NCBI RefSeq assembly: GCF_013778305.1
Contig: NZ_JACEIC010000001.1
Location: 372,001 to 436,000 of the forward strand
Source: Nocardioides agri
GTDB taxonomy: Bacteria > Actinomycetota > Actinomycetes > Propionibacteriales > Nocardioidaceae
Length of the DNA stretch: 64,000 bases
Direction: 5' to 3'
In this document: positions 51,837 to 60,363 of the stretch, in pieces
Position numbering within the stretch: the stretch's first letter is position 1
How the letters are laid out: the number at the start of each line of letters is the position of its first letter
Position numbers and translations under genes: made by a program
Notes under the pieces: model-generated
The model's input: the letters and a program-made list of their open reading frames with translations, nothing else
What the model was told of the DNA's origin: nothing
Database searches by the model: none

Positions 51837-52451
51837 ATGAAGAACTCGTACGTCGACGACTGGCCCGCGCACCCGGAGGCGGTCACGCCCGACGAGCTCG
51901 TGCTCGCGGCACTCCCGCTCATCGACGAGATCGTCGCCGACACGGTGCACCGGATCGGCCACCCGATCGACCGCGACCACCTCACCTCGGTCGCACTGGT
52001 CTCCGCGCTCGACGCGGCGACGGCGTACGAGTCCGAGCAGGACGGGCCGTTCCCGCGCTTCGTCTCCGCCCGCGTGCGCAGCTCGCTCCTCGACGAGATC
52101 CGCGGGGGCACCGAGCGGCGGGGGCCGGAGGGCCGCATGCCGGCCGACCCGGCCGAGGACGACGAGCCGCTCGTAGCCCTCTGCCAGGACCTCCGCGACC
52201 TCTCGGCGCGCGAGGTGGAGCTCGTGGACGGGCTCGTCGAGACCGACGACCCGAACGCCCTCGTGAAGCTCATCCAGGTGCGTACCGAGGCGCTCATGCT
52301 CGTCCACCGCGCGATGCTGGCCCGCGACACCGTGCCCGCTGGGACGCCGGAGGTGGCCGCTGCTCGTGGCTCGGCGTTCGCCGCGGTGCTCGGCCGCCGC
52401 CCGATGGTGCGCCGCCCGGCGCCGTCGCGGTGGCTGCGCCGCCAGGCCTGA
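51837..52451 (+). CDS. Sigma-70 region 2-like protein lacking region 4
   Basis: A 204-residue protein whose residues about 20-95 resemble region 2 of FliA/SigF-type sigma factors: LVLAALPLIDEIVADTVHRIG, DHLTSVALVSALDAA and PFPRFVSARVRSSLLDEIRGG correspond to the helices that bind the polymerase beta' coiled coil and begin -10 recognition. After this the similarity ends; the remaining 110 residues are acidic then Arg/Ala-rich, with no region 3 or helix-turn-helix region 4. It may be a truncated or repurposed sigma factor. ATG 51837 follows AGGGA; an in-frame GTG at 51789 is less likely. Confidence 0.65.
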   Translation: MKNSYVDDWPAHPEAVTPDELVLAALPLIDEIVADTVHRIGHPIDRDHLTSVALVSALDAATAYESEQDGPFPRFVSARVRSSLLDEIRGGTERRGPEGRMPADPAEDDEPLVALCQDLRDLSAREVELVDGLVETDDPNALVKLIQVRTEALMLVHRAMLARDTVPAGTPEVAAARGSAFAAVLGRRPMVRRPAPSRWLRRQA

Positions 52452-52457
52452 CCCGGC

Positions 52458-53267
52458 TCAGGCGGGTCCGGCTCGCCCCGCCAAGTGCGGCGCACCGCTC
52501 GAGGGCTTGCTGAGCGAGAACGCCCATCCCTCGGCGACCTGGCGGGCACCGAAGGCGACCGTGCCGGGCAGCAGCACCGGCTTCTTGAAGGCCACCTCGA
52601 CGCTGGCCCGCTCGGGGATGCGGTTCTCCAGCGCACCGACGCACCGCGCCAGCGTCCACATCCCGTGTGCGATCTGCCGCGGGAACCCGAACGCCTTCGC
52701 GGTCAGCGGGTAGAGGTGGATCGGGTTCCGGTCACCGGACACGGCGGCGTAGCGCCGTCCCAGGTCGGCGGGCAGCCGCCAGGTGATGCCGTGCGTCGGG
52801 GCGACGGGGAACGACGGTCCCGGAGCGGCGTCGTCCGAGCCCGGCCCGCGCCGCAGGAAGGTCGACGTCTCCTCCCAGACCAGCTCGCCGCCGGCGTACG
52901 CCGTGGTCAGCAGGTCGAAGACCTGCCCCTTCGGGTGCGGGCGGAGGTCGGCGGGTCGCGCGGTCACCGACAGCCGTTCGGCGAGCCCGATCGGGCGATG
53001 CTGGGTGATGGCGTTGCCCAGGTGCACGGTGCCGATCGCGGGGAATGGGAAAGACGAGTCGGCCATGATCCGCAGGTGCAGGCCGAAGGCGAGCAGGTGC
53101 GGGTAGGTCAGCGGCACCGTGTCCTTGCGCGGGAAGCCGCACAGGTCGGCGTACGCCGCGACGTGGCGCTCGTCGATCGCGACGTCCTCACGGTCGAGGG
53201 CGAGGTCGGGGAGGCCGTCGGCCGGGCGGAGCTTGGGCAGCGCCGCCTTGATCAGCACCGGGATCAT
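52458..53267 (-). CDS. MaoC-like 3-hydroxyacyl-thioester dehydratase (HtdX-like)
   Basis: A 269-residue double-hotdog dehydratase/hydratase. Sequences such as VPLTYPHLLAFGLHLRIM in the first half and DRNPIHLYPLTAKAFGFPRQIAHGMWTLARC in the second carry the R-hydratase motif with catalytic Asp and His. It interconverts 3-hydroxyacyl and enoyl thioesters. Its ATG overlaps the FabG4-like gene stop (TGATG). The order dehydratase, reductase, then a divergent thiolase matches Mycobacterium tuberculosis htdX (Rv0241c), fabG4 (Rv0242c) and fadA2 (Rv0243), which supports a joint role in fatty-acid processing. Confidence 0.88.
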   Translation of the reverse strand: MIPVLIKAALPKLRPADGLPDLALDREDVAIDERHVAAYADLCGFPRKDTVPLTYPHLLAFGLHLRIMADSSFPFPAIGTVHLGNAITQHRPIGLAERLSVTARPADLRPHPKGQVFDLLTTAYAGGELVWEETSTFLRRGPGSDDAAPGPSFPVAPTHGITWRLPADLGRRYAAVSGDRNPIHLYPLTAKAFGFPRQIAHGMWTLARCVGALENRIPERASVEVAFKKPVLLPGTVAFGARQVAEGWAFSLSKPSSGAPHLAGRAGPA

Positions 53268-54601
53268 CAGGCACCCAGCATCATCTGGCCGCACACCCGG
53301 ACCACGTTGCCGTTGACTGCGGTGGAGCCCGGGCTGGCGAGCCAGGCGATCGTCTCGGCGACGTCCACGGGCAGGCCGCCCTGCGCCATCGCGTTGAGGC
53401 GCTGGCCGACCTCGCGGGTGGCGAACGGCACCGCCGCCGTCATCTGGGTGATGATGAAGCCCGGCGCGACCGCGTTGATCGTGGTGCCGCGGTCAAGATC
53501 GTCGGCGAGCGAGTCGACGAGGCCGATCACGCCCGCCTTGGAAGCGGCGTAGTTGGTCTGCCCGACGTTGCCGGCGATGCCCGCGATCGAGGCGACGCCG
53601 ACGATCGCACCGTTGTCGTTGACCACCTTCTCCTCGAGCAGGTGCCGGGTGATCCGCTCGGGCGCCGCCAGGTTGACCGCGATCACCGACTCCCACCGGT
53701 CCTCGGCCATGTTGGCGAGCTTCTTGTCGCGCGTGATGCCGGCGTTGTGCACCACCACGTCGACGCCACCGTGCTGCTCCGTCAGGTGCCGGGCGATGCG
53801 GTGCGGCGCGTCCTTGGCGGTGATGTCGAGGACGAGGTGGTCCCCGTCGAGCTCCCGCATCAGCGCCTGGAGCTCGCTGGCCGCCTGGGGGACGTCGACG
53901 CCGACCACGGTCGCGCCGTCGCGGTGCAGCACGCGGGCGATCTGCTCGCCGATGCCGCGGCTCGCACCGGTCACCAGTGCGACCCGGCCCTGCAGCGGCC
54001 GGATCCAGTCGGCGACGTCGGCGGCCTCCCGGCTCCCGTGGGCGCCGATGCGGACGACCTGGCCGGAGACGTAGGCGGACTTGGGGGAGAGCAGGAAGGC
54101 CAGCGTGCTGTGCACGGCGCCCTCGGCGCCGTCGGCGACGTAGACCAGCTGGACGGTGCCGCCGCGACCGATCTCCTTGCCGAGGCTGCGGGTGAAGCCT
54201 TCGAGGGCCCGCTGGGCGACCCGCTCCGCGCCCGTCGTCTGCTCCGGCGGCGTGCCCAGCACGACCACGCGCGGGCAGCGGTCGAGGCGGCGCAGCAGCG
54301 GGGTGAAGAAGTCGCGCAGCTCCACGAGCTCCGTCGCCGTGGTGAGGCCGGTGGCGTCGAGCACCAGGGCCTTGAACCTGTCGTCACCGGTGGTGTCGGT
54401 CGTCGACGCGATGCCCAGGGCGTCGAGGATCCCGGGGAGCTCGGCGGCCAGTCGACCCCGGCCGCCGACCGCGACCGTGCCCTCGACGAGCGGCCCGCCC
54501 TCGGCGTACCGGTCCAGCCGGGCGGGCTGCGGCAGGCCGAGGAGCTTGGTGACCTGCTTGCCGAGAGCGGACTGGGTGAAGCCCTGGTAGAGATCGGTCA
54601 T
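53267..54601 (-). CDS. fabG: High-molecular-weight 3-oxoacyl reductase (FabG4-like)
   Basis: A 444-residue reductase of the long FabG4 type, not the 250-residue standard FabG. Residues 1-200 are a degenerate flavodoxin/Rossmann-like domain. The C-terminal SDR domain (about 210-440) has VALVTGASRGIG, HNAGITRDKKLANM and the catalytic NYAASKAG with Tyr and Lys. It reduces 3-oxoacyl thioesters with NAD(P)H. ATG 54601 gives MTDLYQGF; GAGGAG lies 13 bases upstream, rather far. The gene is followed by the MaoC dehydratase. The divergent region to the thiolase contains a half-conserved TetR-like site. Confidence 0.9.
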   Translation of the reverse strand: MTDLYQGFTQSALGKQVTKLLGLPQPARLDRYAEGGPLVEGTVAVGGRGRLAAELPGILDALGIASTTDTTGDDRFKALVLDATGLTTATELVELRDFFTPLLRRLDRCPRVVVLGTPPEQTTGAERVAQRALEGFTRSLGKEIGRGGTVQLVYVADGAEGAVHSTLAFLLSPKSAYVSGQVVRIGAHGSREAADVADWIRPLQGRVALVTGASRGIGEQIARVLHRDGATVVGVDVPQAASELQALMRELDGDHLVLDITAKDAPHRIARHLTEQHGGVDVVVHNAGITRDKKLANMAEDRWESVIAVNLAAPERITRHLLEEKVVNDNGAIVGVASIAGIAGNVGQTNYAASKAGVIGLVDSLADDLDRGTTINAVAPGFIITQMTAAVPFATREVGQRLNAMAQGGLPVDVAETIAWLASPGSTAVNGNVVRVCGQMMLGA

Positions 54602-54608
54602 GACGGAA

Positions 54609-54627
54609 TTGCAACTCCTCGTGTAAC
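54609..54627. promoter_or_regulatory. Candidate second TetR operator in the fabG/thiolase divergent region
   Basis: TTGCAAC-N5-GTGTAAC matches the perfect dyad GTGCAAC-N5-GTTGCAC at 56748-56766 at 10 of 14 arm positions with the same spacing. It lies just upstream of the fabG start between the divergent genes. The match is imperfect, so this is tentative. Confidence 0.35.
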
Positions 54628-54698
54628 TCGGTGTCCACATTTCGTGATCTGCCCCTCACAGCCTTCTCTTTCTCGGGCCCGCGAACAAGGATTCGGTC

Positions 54699-55976
54699 AT
54701 GGTCACCACTCGCCGCGTCGCCGTGCTCGGCGGCAACCGCACGCCGTTCGCCCGCTCCAACACCGCCTACGCCGACGTCTCCAACCAGGAGCTGCTCACC
54801 GCCGCGCTCGACGGGCTCGTCGCCCGCTTCGGGCTGGAGGGCGAGCAGCTGGGCGAGGTCGTGGCCGGCGCCGTGCTCAAGCACGCGCGGGACTTCAACC
54901 TGACCCGCGAGTCCGTGCTGGGCTCGCGGCTGGCGCCCGAGACGCCGGCCACGGACATCCAGCAGGCCTGCGGCACCGGGCTCCAGGCGGCCATCCAGGT
55001 CGCGAACAAGATCGCGCTGGGCACCTACGACGTGGGCGTGGCCGGCGGCACCGACACCACCTCGGACGCTCCGGTCGCGATCAGCGACCGGCTGCGCAGG
55101 AAGCTGATGAAGGTCAACGCCGCCCGTGACACGGCCGGCAAGGTCAAGGCGCTGGGCGCGATCAGGCCGGGTGACATCGGGCTGGAGATCCCGCAGAACG
55201 GCGAGCCGCGCACGAAGCTGTCGATGGGGGAGCACGCGGCCCTGACCGCGCTGGAGTGGCAGATCACCCGCGAGTCCCAGGACGAGCTGGCCGCCGCGTC
55301 GCACCAGCACCTCGCCGCGGCGTACGAGCGCGGCTTCCTCGACGACCAGGTCACGCCCTTCCGCGGGCTGGAGCGGGACAACAACCTCCGACCCGACTCG
55401 TCGGTGGAGAAGCTCGGGAAGCTCAAGCCCGTCTTCGGCCGGGGCGAGGCGGCGACGATGACGGCCGGCAACTCGACGCCGCTCACCGACGGTGCGTCCG
55501 CGGTGCTGCTGTCGTCCGAGGAGTGGGCCGCCGCTCGCGGCCTGGAGCCGCTGGCCTACTTCGTGGACGCCGAGACCGCCGCGGTCGACCACGTGCACGG
55601 CAACGAGGGCCTGCTGATGGCGCCGGCCTACGCCGTGCCGCGGCTGCTCGCCCGGCAGGGGCTGACCCTGCAGGACTTCGACTTCTACGAGATCCACGAG
55701 GCGTTCGCCTCGCAGGTGCTCTCGACGCTGGCCGCCTGGGAGGACCCGATCTTCTGCAAGGAGCGGCTCGGTCTCGACGCGCCGCTCGGCGCGATCGACC
55801 GGGCGAAGCTGAACGTCAACGGCTCCTCGCTCGCCGCCGGCCACCCGTTCGCCGCCACCGGCGGCCGGATCGTCAACGTCGCCGCCAAGCTGCTGGCCGA
55901 GCGGGGCTCGGGCCGCGCGCTGATCTCGATCTGCGCCGCGGGCGGCCAGGGCGTCGTGGCGATCCTCGAGCGCTAA
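54699..55976 (+). CDS. Acetyl-CoA C-acetyltransferase (FadA2/FadI-like thiolase)
   Basis: A 425-residue thiolase. The nucleophile Cys is in DIQQACGTGLQAAI, the His motif in FYEIHEAFASQ, NGSSLAAGHPFAATGGR holds the second His region and ISICAAGGQG the second Cys. It catalyses cleavage or formation of 3-ketoacyl-CoA. AAGGATT precedes ATG 54699. It is divergent from the fabG/MaoC genes, as fadA2 is in mycobacteria. Copy 2 of the palindromic repeat follows its stop, between it and the convergent TetR gene, and may end its transcript. Confidence 0.93.
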   Translation: MVTTRRVAVLGGNRTPFARSNTAYADVSNQELLTAALDGLVARFGLEGEQLGEVVAGAVLKHARDFNLTRESVLGSRLAPETPATDIQQACGTGLQAAIQVANKIALGTYDVGVAGGTDTTSDAPVAISDRLRRKLMKVNAARDTAGKVKALGAIRPGDIGLEIPQNGEPRTKLSMGEHAALTALEWQITRESQDELAAASHQHLAAAYERGFLDDQVTPFRGLERDNNLRPDSSVEKLGKLKPVFGRGEAATMTAGNSTPLTDGASAVLLSSEEWAAARGLEPLAYFVDAETAAVDHVHGNEGLLMAPAYAVPRLLARQGLTLQDFDFYEIHEAFASQVLSTLAAWEDPIFCKERLGLDAPLGAIDRAKLNVNGSSLAAGHPFAATGGRIVNVAAKLLAERGSGRALISICAAGGQGVVAILER

Positions 55977-55999
55977 CGGCTCGCCCGCGCGCACGGGAC

Positions 56000-56039
56000 G
56001 TCATACGGACGGTGTGTCCCCTCCCACCATCCGTATGAC
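56000..56039. repeat. 40-bp palindromic intergenic repeat, copy 2
   Basis: Arms GTCATACGGACGGTG (56000-56014) and CACCATCCGTATGAC (56025-56039) flank a ten-base loop, the same geometry as copy 1 (27819-27858), and GGGAC precedes both. The copies differ at only a few positions. It lies between the convergent thiolase and TetR genes, where a hairpin could act as a terminator. Confidence 0.85.
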
Positions 56040-56049
56040 GTCCGCGGGG

Positions 56050-56730
56050 TCAGCGGGTGGCCAGCGCGAGGGCGGAGGCGACCAGGTAGTCGCGGACCTG
56101 CTCGGGGGAGATCGTGCCGACGGTCGGGATGCCCGGGGCGGCCTCCTTCACCAGGATGCCGACGCGCGCGAGCTGGAGCGCGCCCAGGCCGCTGGCGTAG
56201 AGGGTGTTGGCGAGCAGCACCGGGTCCTCGACGGTGAACACGCCCCGCTCGACGCCGTCCTCGAGCACCTGGGTGAGCAGGGCGAGGCAGCCGGAGATGC
56301 CGCGGCCGAGGCGGAAGAGCGCGCCCTCGGAGATCTCGTCGAGGAGATCCGGACCGGTGCGCCGCATGATCGTCTGCGCGCAGTCGACGAACGCCGGATG
56401 CGCCACGCCGTACTCCACGAATGCGCCGACCAGTGCCCGCAGCTGCTGCTCGGGCCCGTCCGCCGCGCCGATCGCGTCGGCCATCGCGGCGCGCAGCTCG
56501 TCGAGGTACTCCACCAGCGTGAGGGCGAAGAGCTCCTCCTTGCCGGTGAAGTGCCGGTAGACGATCGCGCGGTTGATCCCGACCGCCTTCGCGATGTCCT
56601 CGATCTGCGCGTCGCGCACCCCGCGCTGGTCGAAGAGGCCGCGGGTGGCGCTGATGATCTCCCGCTCGCGCGCGCGGCGCCGGGCGGCCGCGGCGGTACG
56701 CCGGCCGTCGGTCTCGGGAGCGGTCGTCAT
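56050..56730 (-). CDS. TetR-family transcriptional regulator
   Basis: A 226-residue TetR repressor. The N-terminal helix-turn-helix is in IISATRGLFDQRGVRDAQIEDIA and NRAIVYRHFTGKEELFA, and the rest is the helical ligand-binding domain. ATG 56730 was chosen because TACGAT (56737-56742 on the plus strand) precedes it by six bases; an ATG twelve codons earlier would run through the promoter. The perfect dyad at 56748-56766 covers its -35 region, indicating autoregulation. Adjacent acyl-CoA genes suggest a fatty acyl-CoA ligand. A mycobacterial TetR gene lies near the same htdX-fabG4-fadA2 cluster. Confidence 0.9.
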   Translation of the reverse strand: MTTAPETDGRRTAAAARRRAREREIISATRGLFDQRGVRDAQIEDIAKAVGINRAIVYRHFTGKEELFALTLVEYLDELRAAMADAIGAADGPEQQLRALVGAFVEYGVAHPAFVDCAQTIMRRTGPDLLDEISEGALFRLGRGISGCLALLTQVLEDGVERGVFTVEDPVLLANTLYASGLGALQLARVGILVKEAAPGIPTVGTISPEQVRDYLVASALALATR

Positions 56731-56747
56731 GTCGACATCGTACGAGC

Positions 56748-56766
56748 GTGCAACTCGCGGTTGCAC
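56748..56766. promoter_or_regulatory. Perfect TetR-type operator
   Basis: GTGCAACTCGCGGTTGCAC has perfect seven-base arms around a five-base spacer. It lies six bases upstream of the TetR gene's -10 hexamer and spans its -35 position, the classic autorepression site. Confidence 0.75.
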
Positions 56767-56784
56767 GGATGTGACCGAGACGGA

Positions 56785-58302
56785 TCAGCCGGCCAGGAAT
56801 CCGCGCACGGTCTCGACGGTGTCGATCTCGGTGACCGGCTTGTCGTCGCGGTAGCGCACGACGCGGGCGAAGCGGAGCGCGACCCCGCCGGGGTAGCGGG
56901 TGGAGCGCTGCACGCCGTCGATGGCGATCTCGACGACCTGCTCGGGGCGGACGTGGACGACGTGCCCCGCGCGGTGCGTCTCCAGCCCGAGGAACCGCTC
57001 GGTCTGCCAGGCGAGCATCTCGTCGGTCATCCCCTTGAACGTCTTGCCGAGCATCACGAGGTCGCCGGTGGCGGCGTCGCGGGCGCCGAGGTGGATGTTG
57101 GAGAGCCAGCCCTGGCGCCGTCCGGAGCCCCACTCCACCGCGAGCACGACGAGGTCGAGGGTGTGCACCGGCTTGACCTTGACCCAGGAGGCGCCGCGGC
57201 GGCCGGCGTCGTAGGGCGCGGTCAGCGACTTCACGACGACGCCCTCGTGGCCGGACCCCAGGGTGTCGGTGAGGAACTCCTCGGCCTCCTCCGGTGACGC
57301 CGTCACCAGCCGCGGCACCCGGTGCTCGGCCGGCACCAGCCGGTCGAGCGCCGCCGCGCGCGACGAGGCGGGGGAGTCCAGCAGGTCGTGGCCGTCGACG
57401 TGCAGCACGTCGAAGAAGTACGGCGTGACGCGCACGCCCGCCGCCATCGCGGTGCGGGAGGCGGTCTCCTGGAAGGGCCTCGGACGACCGTCGTCGCCCA
57501 GCGCCAGCGCCTCGCCGTCGAGCACGAACGACTCCGACGGCAGCGACAGCGCCACCTCGACGACCTCGGGCAGCCGGGCCGTGATGTCCTCGAGCGAGCG
57601 GGTGGCCACCACGACCGACGACCCGGAGCGGTGCACCTGGATGCGGATGCCGTCGAGCTTCACGTCGACCGCGACCGGTGCACCGCCACCCGCCTTGGCC
57701 AGCGCGTCGGCCACGGTCGGCGCCGAGGACGCGAGCATCGGCAGCACCGGCCGGCCGACCTCGAGCCCCACGGCGGCGAGCGCGTCGACGCCGACGAACG
57801 CGGCCCGGGCGACGGCGACCGTGGAACCGCCGAGCATCGCCGCCCGGCGGACGGCGGTCAGCGGCACCGACGCCGCCACGGCCAGGGCCTCCTGAACGAG
57901 CGAGTCGAGCGCGCCCTGACGGACCTCGCCGGTGACGACGCCGCGCAGCCACGCCTGCTCCTCGGCGGTCGCCCGACCGAAGAGGTCGGCGACCGCCGCC
58001 GAGCGCGCCGCCTGCGACCCGGCGCCCGCCAGCGACGCGAGCGCGTCGAACGCGTCATGGACCTCCGCGACCGTCAACGACGACGTCTCGGCCGGGGCGG
58101 GCAGCGCGGTCAGCCCGCGCCAGCCGAGCCCGGTGCGCCGCTGCCGCAGCGAGCCGCCGACGTAGGACGTGGCCGTCTCGAGCTGCTCGGGCGACTCCTC
58201 CGCGGCGCGCGCCAGCAGCGCCGCGATCGCGGCCACCTTCGCCTTGCGCGACCGGGTCGCGGCGACCGTCGAGGAGGTGGCGACGACGTCCGCGAGCAGC
58301 AT
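56785..58302 (-). CDS. ligB: ATP-dependent DNA ligase (LigB type)
   Basis: A 505-residue ATP-dependent DNA ligase. An N-terminal helical domain (about 1-190) precedes the nucleotidyltransferase domain with motif I VDVKLDGIR (Lys215, the AMP-accepting lysine), EALAL (metal-binding Glu), GHEGVVVKS and SWVKVKP, and an OB-fold domain. It seals nicks with ATP and is a repair ligase, as the NAD-dependent LigA normally does replication. ATG 58302 gives MLLADVV, like mycobacterial LigB; a TTG four codons earlier is possible. A LigD-like PE-Pol protein lacking a ligase domain is encoded about 15 kb away. Confidence 0.9.
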   Translation of the reverse strand: MLLADVVATSSTVAATRSRKAKVAAIAALLARAAEESPEQLETATSYVGGSLRQRRTGLGWRGLTALPAPAETSSLTVAEVHDAFDALASLAGAGSQAARSAAVADLFGRATAEEQAWLRGVVTGEVRQGALDSLVQEALAVAASVPLTAVRRAAMLGGSTVAVARAAFVGVDALAAVGLEVGRPVLPMLASSAPTVADALAKAGGGAPVAVDVKLDGIRIQVHRSGSSVVVATRSLEDITARLPEVVEVALSLPSESFVLDGEALALGDDGRPRPFQETASRTAMAAGVRVTPYFFDVLHVDGHDLLDSPASSRAAALDRLVPAEHRVPRLVTASPEEAEEFLTDTLGSGHEGVVVKSLTAPYDAGRRGASWVKVKPVHTLDLVVLAVEWGSGRRQGWLSNIHLGARDAATGDLVMLGKTFKGMTDEMLAWQTERFLGLETHRAGHVVHVRPEQVVEIAIDGVQRSTRYPGGVALRFARVVRYRDDKPVTEIDTVETVRGFLAG

Positions 58303-58343
58303 GCGGCCATTCAACCCGAGCGCGCCGACAGTAGGTTGACGCT

Positions 58344-59360
58344 GTGAGTCGCAAGCAGTGGCTGCTCGTCGAGGCGGAGCGGTGGTGGGACGCCGCCCGC
58401 CTGCGCCGTCGCGCCGGCCGGACGCCCGAGCACTTCCGGATCGAGGCGTACGGCGGCCACGGTGGTCCGGCCGGCGTCGTCGTCCGCGGCCGCGTGCTCG
58501 ACAACCCCCCGCCGTCCGAGGCCGTGGAGGGCGAGGGGCTGGGCGCGGCGATCCGGCGCAGCCTCGGGCAGTTCGTGACCGAGGAGCTGCCCGGCGTCCC
58601 CCTGAGGGTGACGGTCGGCGACGCCGGCGTCGACACCGTCACCGACCGGGAGGGCTACTTCCGCGTCGAGCTCCTCCCGGCCCACGTCGGCAGCCCGTGG
58701 GAGCGGGGCACGGTCGAGCTCGCGGGGGACTACCGCGGGCTCACCGAGAGGTACCCGACCCCGGTCGACGTCCTCGTCCCCGAGCCCGACGCCCGCTTCG
58801 GCGTCATCAGCGACGTCGACGACACGATCATCGAGACCGGGGTGCAGCGGGTCGGCGAGATGCTGCTGCAGACGTTCGCCGGCTCGGCACTGACCCGGAC
58901 GCCGTTCGAGGGCGCGCCCGAGCTCTACCGCGACCTCGAGGACGGCCGGAACCCGTTCTTCTACGTCTCGTCCAGCCCGTGGAACCTGCACTCGTTCCTC
59001 ACCGGCTTCCTCCGCCACCGCGGCTTCCCGATCGGCCCGCTGCTGCTGCGCGACCTCATCGGCACCAGGGAGGGCCGGGCCCGCAAGCACGAGCGGATCG
59101 AGGAGGTGCTCGCGCTGCACCCGGACCTGCCGTTCGTGCTGATCGGCGACTCCGGCGAGCACGACCCGCAGATCTACGCCGACATCGTGCGGTCCCACCC
59201 CGGCCGAGTCCTGGCCGTCTACATCCGGGAGGTGCGCCTCGACCCCGGCGACGGCCGGGTCGAGCAGGTCACCGACGCCTGGGACGCCGACGTGCCCTTC
59301 GTGCTGGCCGCCGACAGCGACGCCGTACGACGGCACGCGCAGTCGATCGGGCTGCTCTGA
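58344..59360 (+). CDS. App1-type phosphatase domain protein (DUF2183)
   Basis: A 338-residue protein with a C-terminal HAD-like domain of the App1 (DUF2183) phosphatidate phosphatase family: VISDVDDTIIETG (Asp157 and Asp159 as catalytic pair), FYVSSSPWNLHSFL and IGDSGEHDP. The N-terminal 140 residues are a beta-rich domain with the Tyr-rich GYFRVEL. Eukaryotic App1 is a phosphatidate phosphatase; the bacterial activity is inferred only from the motif. GTG 58344 follows TAGGTT (58332-58337) by six bases. It is divergent from the ligase, 41 bases apart. Confidence 0.85.
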   Translation: MSRKQWLLVEAERWWDAARLRRRAGRTPEHFRIEAYGGHGGPAGVVVRGRVLDNPPPSEAVEGEGLGAAIRRSLGQFVTEELPGVPLRVTVGDAGVDTVTDREGYFRVELLPAHVGSPWERGTVELAGDYRGLTERYPTPVDVLVPEPDARFGVISDVDDTIIETGVQRVGEMLLQTFAGSALTRTPFEGAPELYRDLEDGRNPFFYVSSSPWNLHSFLTGFLRHRGFPIGPLLLRDLIGTREGRARKHERIEEVLALHPDLPFVLIGDSGEHDPQIYADIVRSHPGRVLAVYIREVRLDPGDGRVEQVTDAWDADVPFVLAADSDAVRRHAQSIGLL

Positions 59361-59361
59361 C

Positions 59362-60309
59362 TCAGCGGCTCGCCACCGTGAGGCGGGCCGCGAGGCTCGC
59401 GAGTGCCGCGCGCACCTCGTCGCCCTGGACCACCCGGAACGACCCGGGCAGCGCAGCGAGCTGCTGGGCGTACGACGTCACGTTGCGGGTCGACCCGACC
59501 AGGCGGGTGCGCCGGTCGTCGACGGCCTCCAGGCGGCCCATGGTCCTGGGGATCGCCATCCGCACCTCCGCGAGCGGTGCGTCGACGAGCACCTCGACGG
59601 GGTGCTGCCAGCCGGTGCCGAGGTGCTCCTCGAGGGTCGTCACCGCATCCAGGCCGGCGGGCGGCTGGAAGGTCTCGGCCAGCACCTCGACCGACGCCAC
59701 CCGGTCGATCCGGTAGGTGCGCACGTCGTCGGCGGTCACCGAGTGGCAGAGCAGGTACCAGCGGCCGTAGCGCACGACCACGGCCCACGGCTCCGCGACC
59801 AGCTCGCGGTCGTTGCCGCTGTCGGTCCGGTAGGCCAGCCGCACGCGGCGTCGCTCGGCGCAGGCCTCCACCAGGCTCACCGTGGTCGCCGGGTCGGGCC
59901 GGGCGGGGTCGCGCTGCGGCACCGGCGTGGCCGTCCGCCGGACCGCCTCCGCCTGGGCGGCGACCGCCCGGGGCAGCGCCGCGAGCAGCTTGCCGAGCGC
60001 CCGGCCCACGGGTCCGTCGTGGTCGGCGGCGTCGTGCTGGCCGTCGAGCGCCGCCATCACCAGGCCGAGCGCCTCGTCGGCGCGGAACCGCAGCGGCGCC
60101 GGCCGCACGCCGCGCCCGAGCCGGTAGCCGCCGGCCGGGCCGCGCACCGACTCCACCGGGATCTCGGCCTCCCGCAGGATCTCGACGTACCGGCGCGCCG
60201 CGCGCGAGGTGACGCCGAGCCGTCGGCCCAGCGCCTCGGCGGTGATGCCGGGCGTCTCCTGGAGCGCCTCGAGGGCGACCAGGGCGCGGGCCGTGGGGCT
60301 GGTCGACAC
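59362..60309 (-). CDS. YafY-type HTH/WYL transcriptional regulator
   Basis: A 315-residue regulator. The N-terminal winged helix (about 1-60) contains ITAEALGRRLGVTSRAARRYVEIL, and the WYL domain (about 140-230) contains VRLAYRTDSGNDRELVAEPWAVVVRYGRWYLLCHS, with the RxWYL signature. WYL domains bind nucleic acids or nucleotides as ligand sensors. AGGAGA precedes GTG 60309. It is divergent from the isochorismatase-like gene 54 bases away. The App1 gene stop and this gene's stop nearly abut at 59360-59362. Confidence 0.87.
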   Translation of the reverse strand: MSTSPTARALVALEALQETPGITAEALGRRLGVTSRAARRYVEILREAEIPVESVRGPAGGYRLGRGVRPAPLRFRADEALGLVMAALDGQHDAADHDGPVGRALGKLLAALPRAVAAQAEAVRRTATPVPQRDPARPDPATTVSLVEACAERRRVRLAYRTDSGNDRELVAEPWAVVVRYGRWYLLCHSVTADDVRTYRIDRVASVEVLAETFQPPAGLDAVTTLEEHLGTGWQHPVEVLVDAPLAEVRMAIPRTMGRLEAVDDRRTRLVGSTRNVTSYAQQLAALPGSFRVVQGDEVRAALASLAARLTVASR

Positions 60310-60363
60310 GGATTTCTCCTGATGAGGAAGCAGATCGTCCGCTTTGGATCCTACGGTGCTCGC

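Noticed and set aside
40142..58302. A complete bacterial end-joining (Ku-LigD) system
   Set aside because: No Ku gene and no full LigD were found; the PE-Pol protein and LigB are far apart and may not act together.
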